From NCBI GenBank assembly GCA_021151835.1, contig JAGKWO010000001.1, forward strand, positions 1 to 64,000: a stretch of DNA of 64,000 nt. Reading direction: 5' to 3'. Shown here one piece after another: positions 19,005 to 29,227 of this stretch. The notes below the pieces were generated by a model. It worked only from the letters and a program-made list of their open reading frames with translations. It was not told the DNA's origin and searched no databases. Both the position numbers and the translations under genes were made by a program. Position 1 is the stretch's first letter. Each line of letters starts with the position of its first letter. The stretch comes from Gammaproteobacteria bacterium. Its GTDB lineage: Bacteria > Pseudomonadota > Gammaproteobacteria > Pseudomonadales > Cellvibrionaceae.

Positions 19005-19214
19005 ATGTACGTTTGTGTTTGTAAAGGCATTACCGACCGTCAAATCAAAGCGGCTATCGATAATGGAGCCAGCTCTCTGGGCCAATTGCGTAAAGCACTG
19101 GGGGTCGCAAGCCAATGCGGCAAATGCTCGGTAATGACACGTGAGATCCTTGATGAAGCCCTGAGCGAAACACCAATGATCAACGGATTGCCGCAATTTT
19201 ACGCAGTTGCCTGA
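19005..19214 (+). CDS. bfd: Bacterioferritin-associated ferredoxin
   Basis: A 69-residue BFD-like [2Fe-2S] protein with the expected four cysteines: CVC at residues 4-6 and CGKC near 38-41. Bfd docks on bacterioferritin and supplies electrons that release stored iron. The ATG at 19005 (MYVCVCKGITD) is chosen from the family alignment; the ribosome-binding site is weak. bfr follows 149 bases downstream. Iron-repressed expression is expected and is supported by the promoter described separately. Confidence 0.93.
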   Translation: MYVCVCKGITDRQIKAAIDNGASSLGQLRKALGVASQCGKCSVMTREILDEALSETPMINGLPQFYAVA

Positions 19215-19363
19215 TAAAAGCACTCAAACAAAAAACGAAATCATTGTCATTTTTAGTATTTTTTCCTTAAGCATCAAGCACTTAGAAAGCCTTTTTGCTT
19301 GACACCCCCTTCTTGCAGGGCCAAACTCTCCTTTTGTTTATTTCCAGTTATAAGGAGAGCACC

Positions 19364-19834
19364 ATGAAAGGTGATCCACAAGTTATTGCCGTATTAAACA
19401 AAGTGTTGGGCAATGAGCTCGTTGCTATTAACCAATACTTCCTCCACTCCCGCATGTATAAAGATTGGGGCCTGAAAGAACTTGCTGACCATGAATACCA
19501 TGAGTCCATTGACGAAATGAAACATGCCGACAAGTTGATCGAGCGAATCCTGTTCCTGGAAGGCTTACCCAATTTGCAGGATCTGGGAAAGTTGCACATC
19601 GGCGAAGATACCAAAGAAATGCTGGAATGTGATTTGAGGCTGGAATTAAAGGCAATCCCCGATTTACGCGACGGAATACTCATCTGCGAAGGTGTACGTG
19701 ATTTCGTGAGCCGCGATTTACTGAAAAGCATTCTTGAGTCTGAAGAAGAACATGTGGATTGGCTGGAGACCCAACTATCATTAATTGATAAAGTAGGAAT
19801 ACAGAATTATTTGCAATCCAAAATAGAAAGCTGA
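19364..19834 (+). CDS. bfr: Bacterioferritin
   Basis: A 156-residue bacterioferritin with standard numbering: Glu18, Glu51 and His54 of the ferroxidase centre and the haem ligand Met52 (DEMKHAD). The second half of the centre lies in SEEEHVDWLE. It forms 24-mers that oxidise and store iron. TAAGGAG precedes the ATG at 19364. The 149-base gap after bfd has AT-rich sequence, including AAATCATTGTCATTT, a possible but weak Fur-like site, so bfr may have its own promoter. Confidence 0.96.
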   Translation: MKGDPQVIAVLNKVLGNELVAINQYFLHSRMYKDWGLKELADHEYHESIDEMKHADKLIERILFLEGLPNLQDLGKLHIGEDTKEMLECDLRLELKAIPDLRDGILICEGVRDFVSRDLLKSILESEEEHVDWLETQLSLIDKVGIQNYLQSKIES

Positions 19835-19855
19835 TTCCTGACAATTTTCCAAAAA

Positions 19856-19886
19856 ATAAAGGAGCCACTGGCTCCTTTATTTTTTG
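19856..19886. terminator. Intrinsic terminator between bfr and gspB
   Basis: A perfect 9-bp stem AAAGGAGCC / GGCTCCTTT with ACT loop, then ATTTTTTG on the plus strand. The A-run on the left lets it serve the convergent gspB gene too. Confidence 0.85.
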
Positions 19887-19907
19887 CTGCTGAGTTTTAT
19901 TTGCAAA

Positions 19908-20777
19908 CTACATGTTGATCCAACCATTCAGTGCGCGCAATTTAAAAATCACATTACCGCGCTTAAGCACTACACCATCCTCAAATATTTCCTGAACAAC
20001 CAATTGGCTGGACGCGGCAATATTACCCACCCCCAATGTTTGCCCATTAATAACGACTGTACTTACACCACCCGCCAAGAAATTATGCCGTTGATAGCTG
20101 ATTGTCGGGATTTGCTGCTTGGTATTCCAGGGCAGCTCATTAAAATCCTGCACATTCACGATAGTGGCGAAATTACGTGAAGGTATATTTTCCATACCTC
20201 CACGCCCGGTATTAGTAATATGTGTTGGCTCTCCTGCATACGGCACAGATTCAGGAAAAGGCTCTTCAATAGCTTCGGAAGCTGCCGGCGCCTCAGCAGA
20301 ATAAAGTTCATTTACTTGCGGGTCTGCGGCAGCGGCTTGGGTTTCCGGCGCAGTATAAAGTTGTTCAACAGCTGCTGTTGGTTTTGACGCGATCAACGAT
20401 TCTGCAGGTTTGGTTGCTGCTATTGATTGGCCATCCGCTATTGATTGGCTCGCCGTATCAGGACTAACCAGTGCCTTGGCTTCGGGTGGTTGTGCCAATG
20501 ACGACGCTGTATTGACAGCCGGTGGTTTTGCTACCTGTGTATGGCCAACTTGCGCGTTAATTTCAGCAGCTCCGCCGGGTTTTCCGATAAACCAGTAAAC
20601 ACTCGCAACCAGGGCAATAATCGCCAGGCAAATAGCGATATACAATCCATTTTTGCTGCCGGATTTTTCCTCCACAACCATTACCGGTGCAGGGTGTACG
20701 GTATTTAAACCGGGCACAGCGTCCTGGTTTTTGCGCTCATTATCCGCGCGATTCAAGGCATCCAATATGAGTGACAT
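19908..20777 (-). CDS. gspB: General secretion pathway protein B (GspB/ExeB-like)
   Basis: A 289-residue GspB-like protein. The start MSLILDALNRADNERK is the family's cytoplasmic signature. One membrane segment covers about residues 46-66. A long Ala/Pro/Ser linker leads to a C-terminal T2SSB domain (from VNVQDFNELPW to RALNGWINM). GspB and GspA form an inner-membrane complex that helps assemble the type II secretin through the peptidoglycan. It starts three bases after the gspA stop, so the pair is one operon. Confidence 0.88.
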   Translation of the reverse strand: MSLILDALNRADNERKNQDAVPGLNTVHPAPVMVVEEKSGSKNGLYIAICLAIIALVASVYWFIGKPGGAAEINAQVGHTQVAKPPAVNTASSLAQPPEAKALVSPDTASQSIADGQSIAATKPAESLIASKPTAAVEQLYTAPETQAAAADPQVNELYSAEAPAASEAIEEPFPESVPYAGEPTHITNTGRGGMENIPSRNFATIVNVQDFNELPWNTKQQIPTISYQRHNFLAGGVSTVVINGQTLGVGNIAASSQLVVQEIFEDGVVLKRGNVIFKLRALNGWINM

Positions 20778-20780
20778 AAA

Positions 20781-22487
20781 CTACAGCCCTTGCGCCTTGA
20801 GATGTTGTTGGAGTTTTTGTTCGTTTAACTCGGCCAGCGGTTTATCCATGCCCAGCGCTTCATTCAAACGCCGCAATGTTTGTTCATTAAAAACACCATC
20901 GGGCAGGATTCCATTGTTAGCCTGGAATAATTCAATTCGTTTTTGCAAACGATCGGTAAAAAATTGACGTGTCAAAGGCGCCGGTTGTTGATCAAGTTTG
21001 GCAAATTGCTCGGCAATCCAGGTTACCAGCTCGCTGCGATCACCCACCTGCAAATTTCCCTCAAAGCCAGCAGGATGCGACCAGACGTATAAAAAATCCC
21101 CATTCCATTGCGCAACCAACTCACTCCATAAAATAACTTTCTCAACACCATCAACCTGGAACAATGCATGGTTTTCACTTAACCCTATTAACAATGCATA
21201 TACCCATTTTTTATCCGGCGTTGACAGCGTCATTATGCCGGGACGGTTGAGTTCTTTTAATTCATCCCATGAACCAAGTTTGGTTTTGGCACATTCGTAT
21301 GAGGATTTATTCAGCGATGTGCAAGGCGATTTTTTATCGACAGCATTTAAACCGGTAAATTTAAATAGCGCCAATTGTGCAGCCACTTGATCACGCGTTG
21401 CCACAGCAATCAACGGACTATCCGTGCTTGCCAGTCGCGCAGGCGTTGATGATTCAGCTGTACTTGAGATAAAACGCCGTGCTTCAATTACCGTGCCGGA
21501 TGCAAGCAAACTGGCATCTACCGAAGAATGCTGCGCGTTGGTTGTGCTGGCATTTGCCGGTGAGCGATCCGGCACAAAAAACCAAACCGCAACCATCACT
21601 ACGGCAACAATGCCAACAAATGCGGCATGCCACGAAGTTCGTGTTGCAGCGGCTTCTTTTTCTTCCTGGTGGGTTGCTGTTCCTGCAACTTCTTTTACCG
21701 CCGCTGCAAAAATCTGTTTATCAACCTGATGGCGATTTTGCGCATAAGCTCCAAGCAATAACCGCTCACAAATTACATTAATCAAACGCGGGATTCCGCC
21801 ACTGAAATCGTGGATTTTTTTAATGATGGAATCACTAAACGGTATTTGATGATCCGGCATCCCGGCGACTTTCAGGCGATGATAGATATAGGCTTTAGCC
21901 TCAACGAGATTTAACGCCTCCAGATGAAAGCGTGCAGTGATACGTTGCGACAACTGGCGCAAGGCTGGCCGGGCCAGTAATCGTTTTAATTCCGGCTGAC
22001 CGACCAACATAATTTGCAACAGTTTTTCGGTTGTGGTTTCCAGGTTGGTGAGCAGGCGAATTTGCTCTAATACCGGTACTTTCAATAGCTGGGCTTCATC
22101 AATTAATAAAACGGTTTTACGGCCTTTGCGATGGTTATCCAGCAAGAATTGGTTGAGCGCATCGGTAAGCACTTTAACGGTGAGTTCATCGGCGATGTAT
22201 CCCACCCCCAACTCATCACAGATAGTCGATAACAATTCCGGCGCGCTGGCCATGGGGTTAAGGATGATCGCGATATCGGTGTTATCCGGGAGCTGTTCCA
22301 GCAGGCAGCGAATCATCGTGGTTTTACCGGTCCCTACTTCGCCGGTAAGCATCACGAAGCCGCCGTTTTGAATCCCGTAAAGCAGATGTGCCAAAGCCTC
22401 CCGATGCTGGTCACTCATAAAGAGATAGCGCGGGTTTACGGCGATGGAAAAAGCGGGTTCTTTTAGCCCGAAAAATTCATGGTACAT
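20781..22487 (-). CDS. gspA: General secretion pathway protein A (GspA/ExeA-like ATPase)
   Basis: A 568-residue ExeA-family protein. The AAA ATPase has Walker A GEVGTGKTT (about 50-58) and Walker B KTVLLIDEAQ. A membrane segment lies near 278-297 (HAAFVGIVAVVMVAVWFFV). The periplasmic part has a C39-like segment (VDKKSPCTSLN..., about 370-480) and a C-terminal peptidoglycan-binding domain (LQKRIELFQANNGILPDG). This is the normal ExeA architecture. With GspB it supports secretin assembly. The start MYHEFFGLKEPAF is characteristic, though the ribosome-binding site is weak. The rest of the gsp cluster is not here. Confidence 0.9.
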   Translation of the reverse strand: MYHEFFGLKEPAFSIAVNPRYLFMSDQHREALAHLLYGIQNGGFVMLTGEVGTGKTTMIRCLLEQLPDNTDIAIILNPMASAPELLSTICDELGVGYIADELTVKVLTDALNQFLLDNHRKGRKTVLLIDEAQLLKVPVLEQIRLLTNLETTTEKLLQIMLVGQPELKRLLARPALRQLSQRITARFHLEALNLVEAKAYIYHRLKVAGMPDHQIPFSDSIIKKIHDFSGGIPRLINVICERLLLGAYAQNRHQVDKQIFAAAVKEVAGTATHQEEKEAAATRTSWHAAFVGIVAVVMVAVWFFVPDRSPANASTTNAQHSSVDASLLASGTVIEARRFISSTAESSTPARLASTDSPLIAVATRDQVAAQLALFKFTGLNAVDKKSPCTSLNKSSYECAKTKLGSWDELKELNRPGIMTLSTPDKKWVYALLIGLSENHALFQVDGVEKVILWSELVAQWNGDFLYVWSHPAGFEGNLQVGDRSELVTWIAEQFAKLDQQPAPLTRQFFTDRLQKRIELFQANNGILPDGVFNEQTLRRLNEALGMDKPLAELNEQKLQQHLKAQGL

Positions 22488-22575
22488 AAATGCTTACAGG
22501 TCTTTGGAATACTTATTGTCATAACGTGCGAGCCGTGGAGCGGCCCGGCGCTGCCGAATGATATCAGGCCTGAGA

Positions 22576-23745
22576 TTACACTGTTACCTTCTTGTTCCCT
22601 TGCCAACGTTCAAAAACAATGAATAACACCATTACGCCGATAAAAGCAGCGGCCATCACCAGCACCCCGCCCCATTCCAGATGGGTAAATAGCCAACCGG
22701 TAGTGCCTGCGGTGATGGTCATTACAGCAAAGGTAATGAATTCATTGAGGGACTGCAGCCTGAGCCGCGAAGGCCCATCGTTTATGTGGGCGATGATTGT
22801 ACTGCCGCCCATGTACATAAAGTTCCAACCGATTCCCACCAGCAACAGCGCCCAATGGAAATGGCTCAACTGAATTCCCGACAACGCGATAACACAACCG
22901 GCAATCAATACAATGGCGCCGCTCCCGGCAACCGGGATTGCGCCCCAGCGCGCAATACATTTTCCGGTTAGCAATGAAGGGGCAAACATCCCCAGCAAAT
23001 GCCACTGGATAACACTGGCCGCGTCCGCTGCGGAATAACCACAGTGATCCATCGCCAGCGGGCTAGCCAACATCACCAGCATCATCATGGCGTAGCTGCC
23101 GGCACAAAATAAGATCGCCGCCTTGGCAGCCGGAAGAGCCAGTACGGTTGAAAAAGGAATTGTGGATGCTGATATCGGTTGGCGCTCCGGCAAGCGCATA
23201 AAGAATGTAATCGGCAAGGCAAGGATAACGATAATCGCAACCGCGATGTAGGAGCCAAGATAAGCCGGTTCAAACCAATCCACAGTGCTGCTCGCCAACA
23301 ACGGCCCTAACAAGGCGGCGACAATCCCCCCATTCAAAACCCAGGCAATGGCGGTAGATTTATGGCTTTGGACCGCTACTGAATCCGCTGCGGCAAACCG
23401 GTAATAGAGTGCAGAAGCCTGATAAGCCCCCATCAATACACCCGCTGCGCAGAATATAAAAAATGACCCCAGCCAGATACCAAGGGCAGCGGCCAAACTA
23501 CCCATGACGCCAAGCAGCGCCCCAATGGCAAAGCTGCGCGCATAACCGAAGCGGGAGAAAATCCGCGGCAGCCACAGCGTCAATGCAGCCGATGTTAATG
23601 TCATGGTCAGATAAGGTAAGGTGGCCAGTGCAAGTGATGGCGACATGGCTTTTCCGATAAGGCCATTAAAAGAAAGCCCTACCGCCACAGATACCATCAA
23701 GAGAAATTGGCATACCCCCAGAAGCATCGCATTTCTATAAAGCAT
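22576..23745 (-). CDS. Major facilitator superfamily transporter
   Basis: A 389-residue membrane protein with about 12 hydrophobic segments and a central cytoplasmic loop near RLPERQPISAS. The size and pattern match MFS drug or metabolite exporters. LALPYLTMTLTSAALTLWLPRIFSRFGYARS contains the loop 2-3 region. The substrate cannot be predicted. AAGGA precedes the ATG. It diverges from gcvP with a 201-base gap in which I saw no riboswitch. Confidence 0.85.
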   Translation of the reverse strand: MLYRNAMLLGVCQFLLMVSVAVGLSFNGLIGKAMSPSLALATLPYLTMTLTSAALTLWLPRIFSRFGYARSFAIGALLGVMGSLAAALGIWLGSFFIFCAAGVLMGAYQASALYYRFAAADSVAVQSHKSTAIAWVLNGGIVAALLGPLLASSTVDWFEPAYLGSYIAVAIIVILALPITFFMRLPERQPISASTIPFSTVLALPAAKAAILFCAGSYAMMMLVMLASPLAMDHCGYSAADAASVIQWHLLGMFAPSLLTGKCIARWGAIPVAGSGAIVLIAGCVIALSGIQLSHFHWALLLVGIGWNFMYMGGSTIIAHINDGPSRLRLQSLNEFITFAVMTITAGTTGWLFTHLEWGGVLVMAAAFIGVMVLFIVFERWQGNKKVTV

Positions 23746-23946
23746 GTACAGCCATCCTTTTTCAGCGTTAGCGGCGCCCTTTGTAACCGGATTGCTGGAA
23801 TTTCACCAGTCAAATCGCCTGAATCCCATCGCCTTGATTGCCCGAAAAGCCTCAAATTGGTACCATTGCCGCCTTTTTAGACAGGCGCCCTTCGCCGAGC
23901 TGTTTCCCGCCGATTTTGATCATTTTCCAATCTATAGAGAGCTTCT

Positions 23947-26856
23947 ATGTCAGTTGATTTTCGCTCAGCTTCCCTATCCTTATTGGCTTACCACGACGAG
24001 TTTGTGCAACGCCATATCGGGCCGGACCCACAACAAACTGCTGCCATGCTGGCAACCCTGGGCGTTAGCTCAGTGAAGGAGCTGATCGATAAAACAGTGC
24101 CTGAAGCCATTCGCCTGAAGGGTGAATTGAAACTGGGTGCTGCGGTCACCGAAGCAGAAGCCCTGGCACAACTCAAAGCGATCGCCAGCCAAAATAAAAT
24201 CTTCAAAAGCTATATCGGTATGGGGTATCACGATACCCACGTCCCCCATGTAGTGCTGCGCAACGTCCTGGAAAACCCCGGTTGGTATACCGCATACACC
24301 CCTTACCAACCGGAAATTGCACAAGGTCGCCTGGAAGCGTTGTTGAACTACCAGCAAATGATCATCGACCTTACCGGTATGGAAATGGCCAATGCCTCCG
24401 TATTGGATGAAGGCACTGCGGCAGCTGAAGCGATGGCGATGTGCAAGCGCCAGAACAAAAAGAGCAAGTCCGATGTGTTTTTTGTAGATGCCGATACCCA
24501 CCCGCAAACTATCGAAGTGGTCAGGACCCGTGCGGAACATTTTGGTTTTGCAATTGAGGTAGCCCCCATTGAGCAACTGGCTAATGGCGATTATTTCGGC
24601 GCCCTGCTCTCCTATCCGGGATCAAGTGGCCAGATTCGCGATTTAACCGCGCTTATCGCAACAGCACACAGCAAGAATGCATTGGTAACCGTTGCAACCG
24701 ACCTGATGGCGCTACTGCTGCTGAAATCCCCCGGTGCAATGGGCGCGGATGTTGTGGTCGGCACCAGCCAGCGGTTTGGTGTTCCACTCGGTTTTGGTGG
24801 TCCGCACGCTGGTTTCTTTGCATTCCGCGATGCCTACAAGCGCTCGGCACCCGGCCGCATTATTGGTGTATCGATTGATACCCGTGGCAAACAAGCATTG
24901 CGTATGGCAATGCAAACACGCGAACAACATATCCGCCGCGAGAAAGCCAACTCCAACATCTGTACCTCACAAGTACTGCTGGCAGTGATGAGTGTGTTCT
25001 ATGCGATTTATCACGGGCCCGATGGCTTGAAACGTATTGCCAATCGCATTCACCGTTTAACAACCATTACCGCCGCCGCATTAAAAGCCAAAGGTTTTGC
25101 CATCAATAACGCAAACTTCTTTGACACCATCACTGTCAATGTTGGCGATAACCAGAAAGCCATCAATCAAGCCGCGCTGGCCGCAGAAATTAATTTACGT
25201 CTGGTCGGTAACGATGCACTCGGCATCAGCCTGAATGAAACAACTACCGCCGCGGACCTGGAAAACCTGCTCGCTGTGTTTGGCGTCACCGGCGTTGAAC
25301 TGTCATCGCTGGATGCACAAATTCGCGACGGCAAAAATATCACCGCCAATAACGCCATCCCCGCTGATTTGTTGCGCAGCGATGCGGTATTGACCCACCC
25401 GGTATTCAACAGTTACCACAGCGAAACTGAAATGCTGCGCTACCTGAAACGTTTGGAATCCAAAGATATCGCACTTAACAATGCGATGATTCCTCTCGGC
25501 TCCTGCACCATGAAATTAAATGCAACCGCGGAAATGATTCCCGTCACCTGGCCCGAATTTGGCAAATTGCACCCGTTTGCACCGATTGATCAAGCGGAAG
25601 GCTACAAGCAATTATTTGAAGAGCTGCAAGAGATGCTCAAGGCGTGCACCGGTTACGATGCCATCAGCTTGCAACCTAACGCGGGCTCACAGGGTGAATA
25701 CGCGGGTCTTGTTGCGATCAAAAAATATTTTGAAAGCAAAGGCGAAACCCAGCGCGATATCTGCTTGATTCCCGCATCCGCACACGGAACCAATCCTGCT
25801 TCCGCACAAATGGTAAGTTACAAAGTTGTTGTTGTTGCTTGCGATGCGAAAGGTAACGTGGACCTGAATGACCTGCGCGAAAAAATTGCCACTTACGGCA
25901 ATCAGATCGCATGCATCATGTGTACTTACCCATCGACTCACGGCGTATTCGAAGAAGGCATCACCGAACTGTGCGCTATGATCCACGCCATCGGCGGCCA
26001 GGTTTATATCGACGGCGCCAACATGAATGCGCTCGTTGGTGTTGCTGCGCCGGGAAAATTCGGCGGCGATGTATCGCATCTGAATTTGCACAAAACATTC
26101 TGCATACCGCACGGCGGTGGTGGCCCGGGTATGGGACCTATCGGTGTAGGCAAACATCTGGAGCCCTTCCTCGCTGCACACCCGGTACAACCGGTTCCCG
26201 GCACAGATGTAAACAATGGCACCATCTCTGCCGCCCCCTGGGGCTCGGCGAGCATTCTTCCTATCAGTTGGATGTACATCAAAATGATGGGTGCCACCGG
26301 AATGCGCCAGGCCACCGAATTCGCGATGCTAAACGCGAACTATGTTGCCAGGAAACTGGAAGCGGCGTATCCGATTCTGTACAAAGGCACCAACGGGTTT
26401 GTCGCACACGAATGCTTGCTGGATCTGCGGCCATTAAAAGAAGCCAGCGGCATCAGCGAAGAAGACATCGCCAAGCGGCTGATGGATTTCGGTTTCCATG
26501 CCCCAACCATGTCGTTCCCGGTTGCCGGAACCCTGATGATCGAACCCACCGAATCGGAATCAAAAATCGAATTGGATAAATTCATTGAAGCGATGTTGAT
26601 CATCCGCAAAGAGATTGATCAGGTTATCAACGGCGAAATTACCGCCGATGCCAGTGCATTACACAACGCACCACACACGCAAGACGACGTATTGGAAGAA
26701 AACTGGACGCGCGCCTACTCCCGCGAAGTTGCCGGCCGCCCTGCCAGTTGGTTGAAAAACCACAAGGTGTGGCCGAGTGTGAACCGTATCGATAATGTGT
26801 ACGGGGATCGCAATTTGGTGTGCTCATGCCCAAGCATTGAAAATTACGTCGATTAA
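23947..26856 (+). CDS. gcvP: Glycine dehydrogenase (decarboxylating), P-protein
   Basis: A 969-residue single-chain P-protein, full length. The PLP lysine is Lys716 in LNLHKTFCIPHGGGGPG; the glycine-rich loop follows immediately. The N-terminal half repeats the aminotransferase fold (DEGTAAAEAMAM). It decarboxylates glycine and passes the aminomethyl group to GcvH in the cytoplasm. gcvT and gcvH are not adjacent, unlike in many species, so the cleavage system is split. AGAG lies before the ATG. A strong terminator follows. Confidence 0.98.
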   Translation: MSVDFRSASLSLLAYHDEFVQRHIGPDPQQTAAMLATLGVSSVKELIDKTVPEAIRLKGELKLGAAVTEAEALAQLKAIASQNKIFKSYIGMGYHDTHVPHVVLRNVLENPGWYTAYTPYQPEIAQGRLEALLNYQQMIIDLTGMEMANASVLDEGTAAAEAMAMCKRQNKKSKSDVFFVDADTHPQTIEVVRTRAEHFGFAIEVAPIEQLANGDYFGALLSYPGSSGQIRDLTALIATAHSKNALVTVATDLMALLLLKSPGAMGADVVVGTSQRFGVPLGFGGPHAGFFAFRDAYKRSAPGRIIGVSIDTRGKQALRMAMQTREQHIRREKANSNICTSQVLLAVMSVFYAIYHGPDGLKRIANRIHRLTTITAAALKAKGFAINNANFFDTITVNVGDNQKAINQAALAAEINLRLVGNDALGISLNETTTAADLENLLAVFGVTGVELSSLDAQIRDGKNITANNAIPADLLRSDAVLTHPVFNSYHSETEMLRYLKRLESKDIALNNAMIPLGSCTMKLNATAEMIPVTWPEFGKLHPFAPIDQAEGYKQLFEELQEMLKACTGYDAISLQPNAGSQGEYAGLVAIKKYFESKGETQRDICLIPASAHGTNPASAQMVSYKVVVVACDAKGNVDLNDLREKIATYGNQIACIMCTYPSTHGVFEEGITELCAMIHAIGGQVYIDGANMNALVGVAAPGKFGGDVSHLNLHKTFCIPHGGGGPGMGPIGVGKHLEPFLAAHPVQPVPGTDVNNGTISAAPWGSASILPISWMYIKMMGATGMRQATEFAMLNANYVARKLEAAYPILYKGTNGFVAHECLLDLRPLKEASGISEEDIAKRLMDFGFHAPTMSFPVAGTLMIEPTESESKIELDKFIEAMLIIRKEIDQVINGEITADASALHNAPHTQDDVLEENWTRAYSREVAGRPASWLKNHKVWPSVNRIDNVYGDRNLVCSCPSIENYVD

Positions 26857-26885
26857 AATCCCGGTGATATTTCGGGTTCATCCCA

Positions 26886-26912
26886 GGGGCGCGATTTATC
26901 GCGCCCTTTTTT
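26886..26912 (+). terminator. Intrinsic terminator after gcvP
   Basis: GGGCGCGA / TCGCGCCC with a TTTA loop followed by TTTTTT, 30 bases after the stop. Confidence 0.9.
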
Positions 26913-27119
26913 ATCCTCCCAATCACCAAAACTTCGTCCAATGCCGATTACAACATGGAGGTCGCCATTCCTTTAAAACATCCCAAACCGCCCCAAAAAT
27001 GTAAAACAATGCCTATAGACTTCTTTTTCTTAAGGTATTTCCGGATAACTTCCTGTATATTACGCCGCTATTTTCGAACCCGGCTTTTTTCTAACCCTGT
27101 TTAACATAACGAGAGTCCT

Positions 27120-29213
27120 ATGGCTGACTTATCCCTTTACAGAAACATCGGTATCTTCGCCCACGTGGACGCCGGTAAAACCACCACCACTGAGCGTATC
27201 CTCAAGCTCACCGGTAAAATCCACAAAATCGGTGAAGTTCACGAAGGTGAATCCACCACCGACTTCATGGTGCAAGAAGCTGAACGCGGTATTACCATCC
27301 AGTCAGCAGCGGTAAGCTGTTTCTGGAAAGGTCACCGCTTCAACGTTATCGATACCCCCGGACACGTGGATTTCACCGTGGAAGTGTATCGTTCGTTGAA
27401 AGTTCTGGACGGCGGTATCGGCGTATTCTGTGGTTCTGGCGGCGTAGAACCGCAGTCAGAAACCAACTGGCGCTATGCGAACGACTCCAAAGTTTCCCGT
27501 TTGATTTTCGTAAACAAGCTGGACCGTATCGGTGCTGACTTCCTGCGCGTTACCGAGCAGGTACAAACCGTACTCGGCGCCAAGCCATTGATCATGACCC
27601 TGCCTATCGGCCGCGAAGATACCTTCGTAGGTGTGGTAGATATCCTGAACCGTAAAGCATTTGTATGGGATGACTCCGGCCAACCGGAAAACTATAAAGT
27701 TGTCGATATTCCCGCTGACATGGTTGACGATGTTGAACTGTACCGCGGCCAGTTGGTTGAAACTGCCGTAGAACAAGATGACGACCTGATGATGGCCTAC
27801 ATGGAAGGTGAAGAACCTTCTATTGAAGACCTGAAACGCTGCATCCGTAAAGGTACGCGCGACCTGGCCTTCTTCCCAACCTTCTGTGGTTCTGCCTTTA
27901 AAAATAAAGGTATGCAACTGTTGCTGGACGGCGTAGTTGATTACTTGCCTTCCCCAACCGAAGTTAACCCACAGCCGTTGACTGATGAGGAAGGTAATCC
28001 AAACGGTCAATTTGCTCTGGTTGATGCCAACGAGCCATTCCGCGCATTGGCGTTCAAAATCATGGACGACCGTTTCGGTGCCCTGACTTTCGTGCGTATC
28101 TACTCAGGTGTGCTGAACAAGGGTGACACCATCCTCAACTCATTCACCGGCAAAACCGAACGTGTTGGCCGTATGGTTGAGATGCAAGCAAACGACCGTA
28201 CCGACCTGACCACCGCACAAGCCGGTGACATTATTGCGCTGGTAGGTTTGAAGAACGTACAAACCGGTCACACCCTGTGTGATCCAAAACACGAATGTAC
28301 GCTTGAACCCATGATCTTCCCTGAGCCAGTAATTTCGATTGCTGTAACTCCGAAAGACAAGAGCATGATCGAGAAGATGGCTACCGCTATCGGTAAACTG
28401 GTTTCAGAAGACCCAACCTTCCGCGTTGAGACTGACCAGGATTCCGGCGAAACCATCCTGAAAGGTATGGGTGAATTGCACCTGGACATTAAAGTGGACA
28501 TCATGAAGCGTACCTACGGTGTAGAGCTGAATGTTGGTCAACCTCAAGTGGCCTACCGCGAAACCATTACCCGCGAGATCGAAGATAGCTATACCCACAA
28601 GAAGCAATCCGGTGGTTCTGGTCAATACGGTAAGATCGACTACCGCATCAAGCCGGGCGAGCCAAACACTGGCTTCGTATTCAAGACCTCGGTTGTTGGT
28701 GGCAGCGTTCCAAAAGAATTCTATCCAGCAATTGAAAAAGGCTTCGAATCAATGATGGGTACTGGTCCATTGGCTGGTTTCCCGGTTCTGGACGTTGAAA
28801 TTGATTTGTTCGACGGTGCATTCCACGCCGTGGACTCTTCTGCAATCGCGTTCGAAATCGCGGCGAAAGGCGCGTTCCGTCAATCCATGCCAAAAGCGGG
28901 TCCACAACTGCTTGAGCCAATCATGAAAGTGGACGTGTTCACTCCGGAAGATCACGTAGGTGATGTGATCGGTGACCTGAACCGTCGTCGCGGCATGATC
29001 AATGGCCAGGAAGCTGGCGTAACTGGCGTGCGTATCAAAGCTGAAGTTCCGCTGTCAGAAATGTTCGGCTACATCAGCACCCTGCGTACCATGACTTCCG
29101 GTCGTGGCCAGTTCTCCATGGAATTCGCCCACTACTCTCCATGCCCAAGCAACGTGGCTGAAGCAGTAATCGCGAAAGAGAAAGAAAAGAAAGCTGCCGC
29201 TGCTAAAAACTAG
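27120..29213 (+). CDS. fusB: Elongation factor G, second copy (FusB/EF-G2 type)
   Basis: A 697-residue translational GTPase with P-loop AHVDAGKTT, switch I ERGITIQSAA, DTPGH, NKLD and the domain IV-V end. GSGGVEPQSETNWRYAND replaces the usual EF-G1 sequence (AVGGVQPQSETVWRQAN) and marks the second EF-G found in Shewanella, Vibrio and relatives. It is not in a str operon with rpsL and rpsG, which also argues for a second copy. Its role may be ribosome recycling or translocation under special conditions; which one is unknown here. GAGAG precedes the ATG. Confidence 0.88.
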   Translation: MADLSLYRNIGIFAHVDAGKTTTTERILKLTGKIHKIGEVHEGESTTDFMVQEAERGITIQSAAVSCFWKGHRFNVIDTPGHVDFTVEVYRSLKVLDGGIGVFCGSGGVEPQSETNWRYANDSKVSRLIFVNKLDRIGADFLRVTEQVQTVLGAKPLIMTLPIGREDTFVGVVDILNRKAFVWDDSGQPENYKVVDIPADMVDDVELYRGQLVETAVEQDDDLMMAYMEGEEPSIEDLKRCIRKGTRDLAFFPTFCGSAFKNKGMQLLLDGVVDYLPSPTEVNPQPLTDEEGNPNGQFALVDANEPFRALAFKIMDDRFGALTFVRIYSGVLNKGDTILNSFTGKTERVGRMVEMQANDRTDLTTAQAGDIIALVGLKNVQTGHTLCDPKHECTLEPMIFPEPVISIAVTPKDKSMIEKMATAIGKLVSEDPTFRVETDQDSGETILKGMGELHLDIKVDIMKRTYGVELNVGQPQVAYRETITREIEDSYTHKKQSGGSGQYGKIDYRIKPGEPNTGFVFKTSVVGGSVPKEFYPAIEKGFESMMGTGPLAGFPVLDVEIDLFDGAFHAVDSSAIAFEIAAKGAFRQSMPKAGPQLLEPIMKVDVFTPEDHVGDVIGDLNRRRGMINGQEAGVTGVRIKAEVPLSEMFGYISTLRTMTSGRGQFSMEFAHYSPCPSNVAEAVIAKEKEKKAAAAKN

Positions 29214-29227
29214 GTTTTAGCAAACGC

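Noticed and set aside
23746..23946. Possible glycine riboswitch before gcvP
   Set aside because: The 201-base gap lacks the conserved glycine aptamer sequences and paired architecture.
24070..24576. Antisense frame of 168 codons inside gcvP
   Set aside because: Lies opposite the conserved gcvP coding sequence and resembles no family.
25911..26579. Long frame of 222 codons inside gcvP
   Set aside because: Shadow of gcvP in another frame; arginine- and histidine-rich, with no ribosome-binding site.
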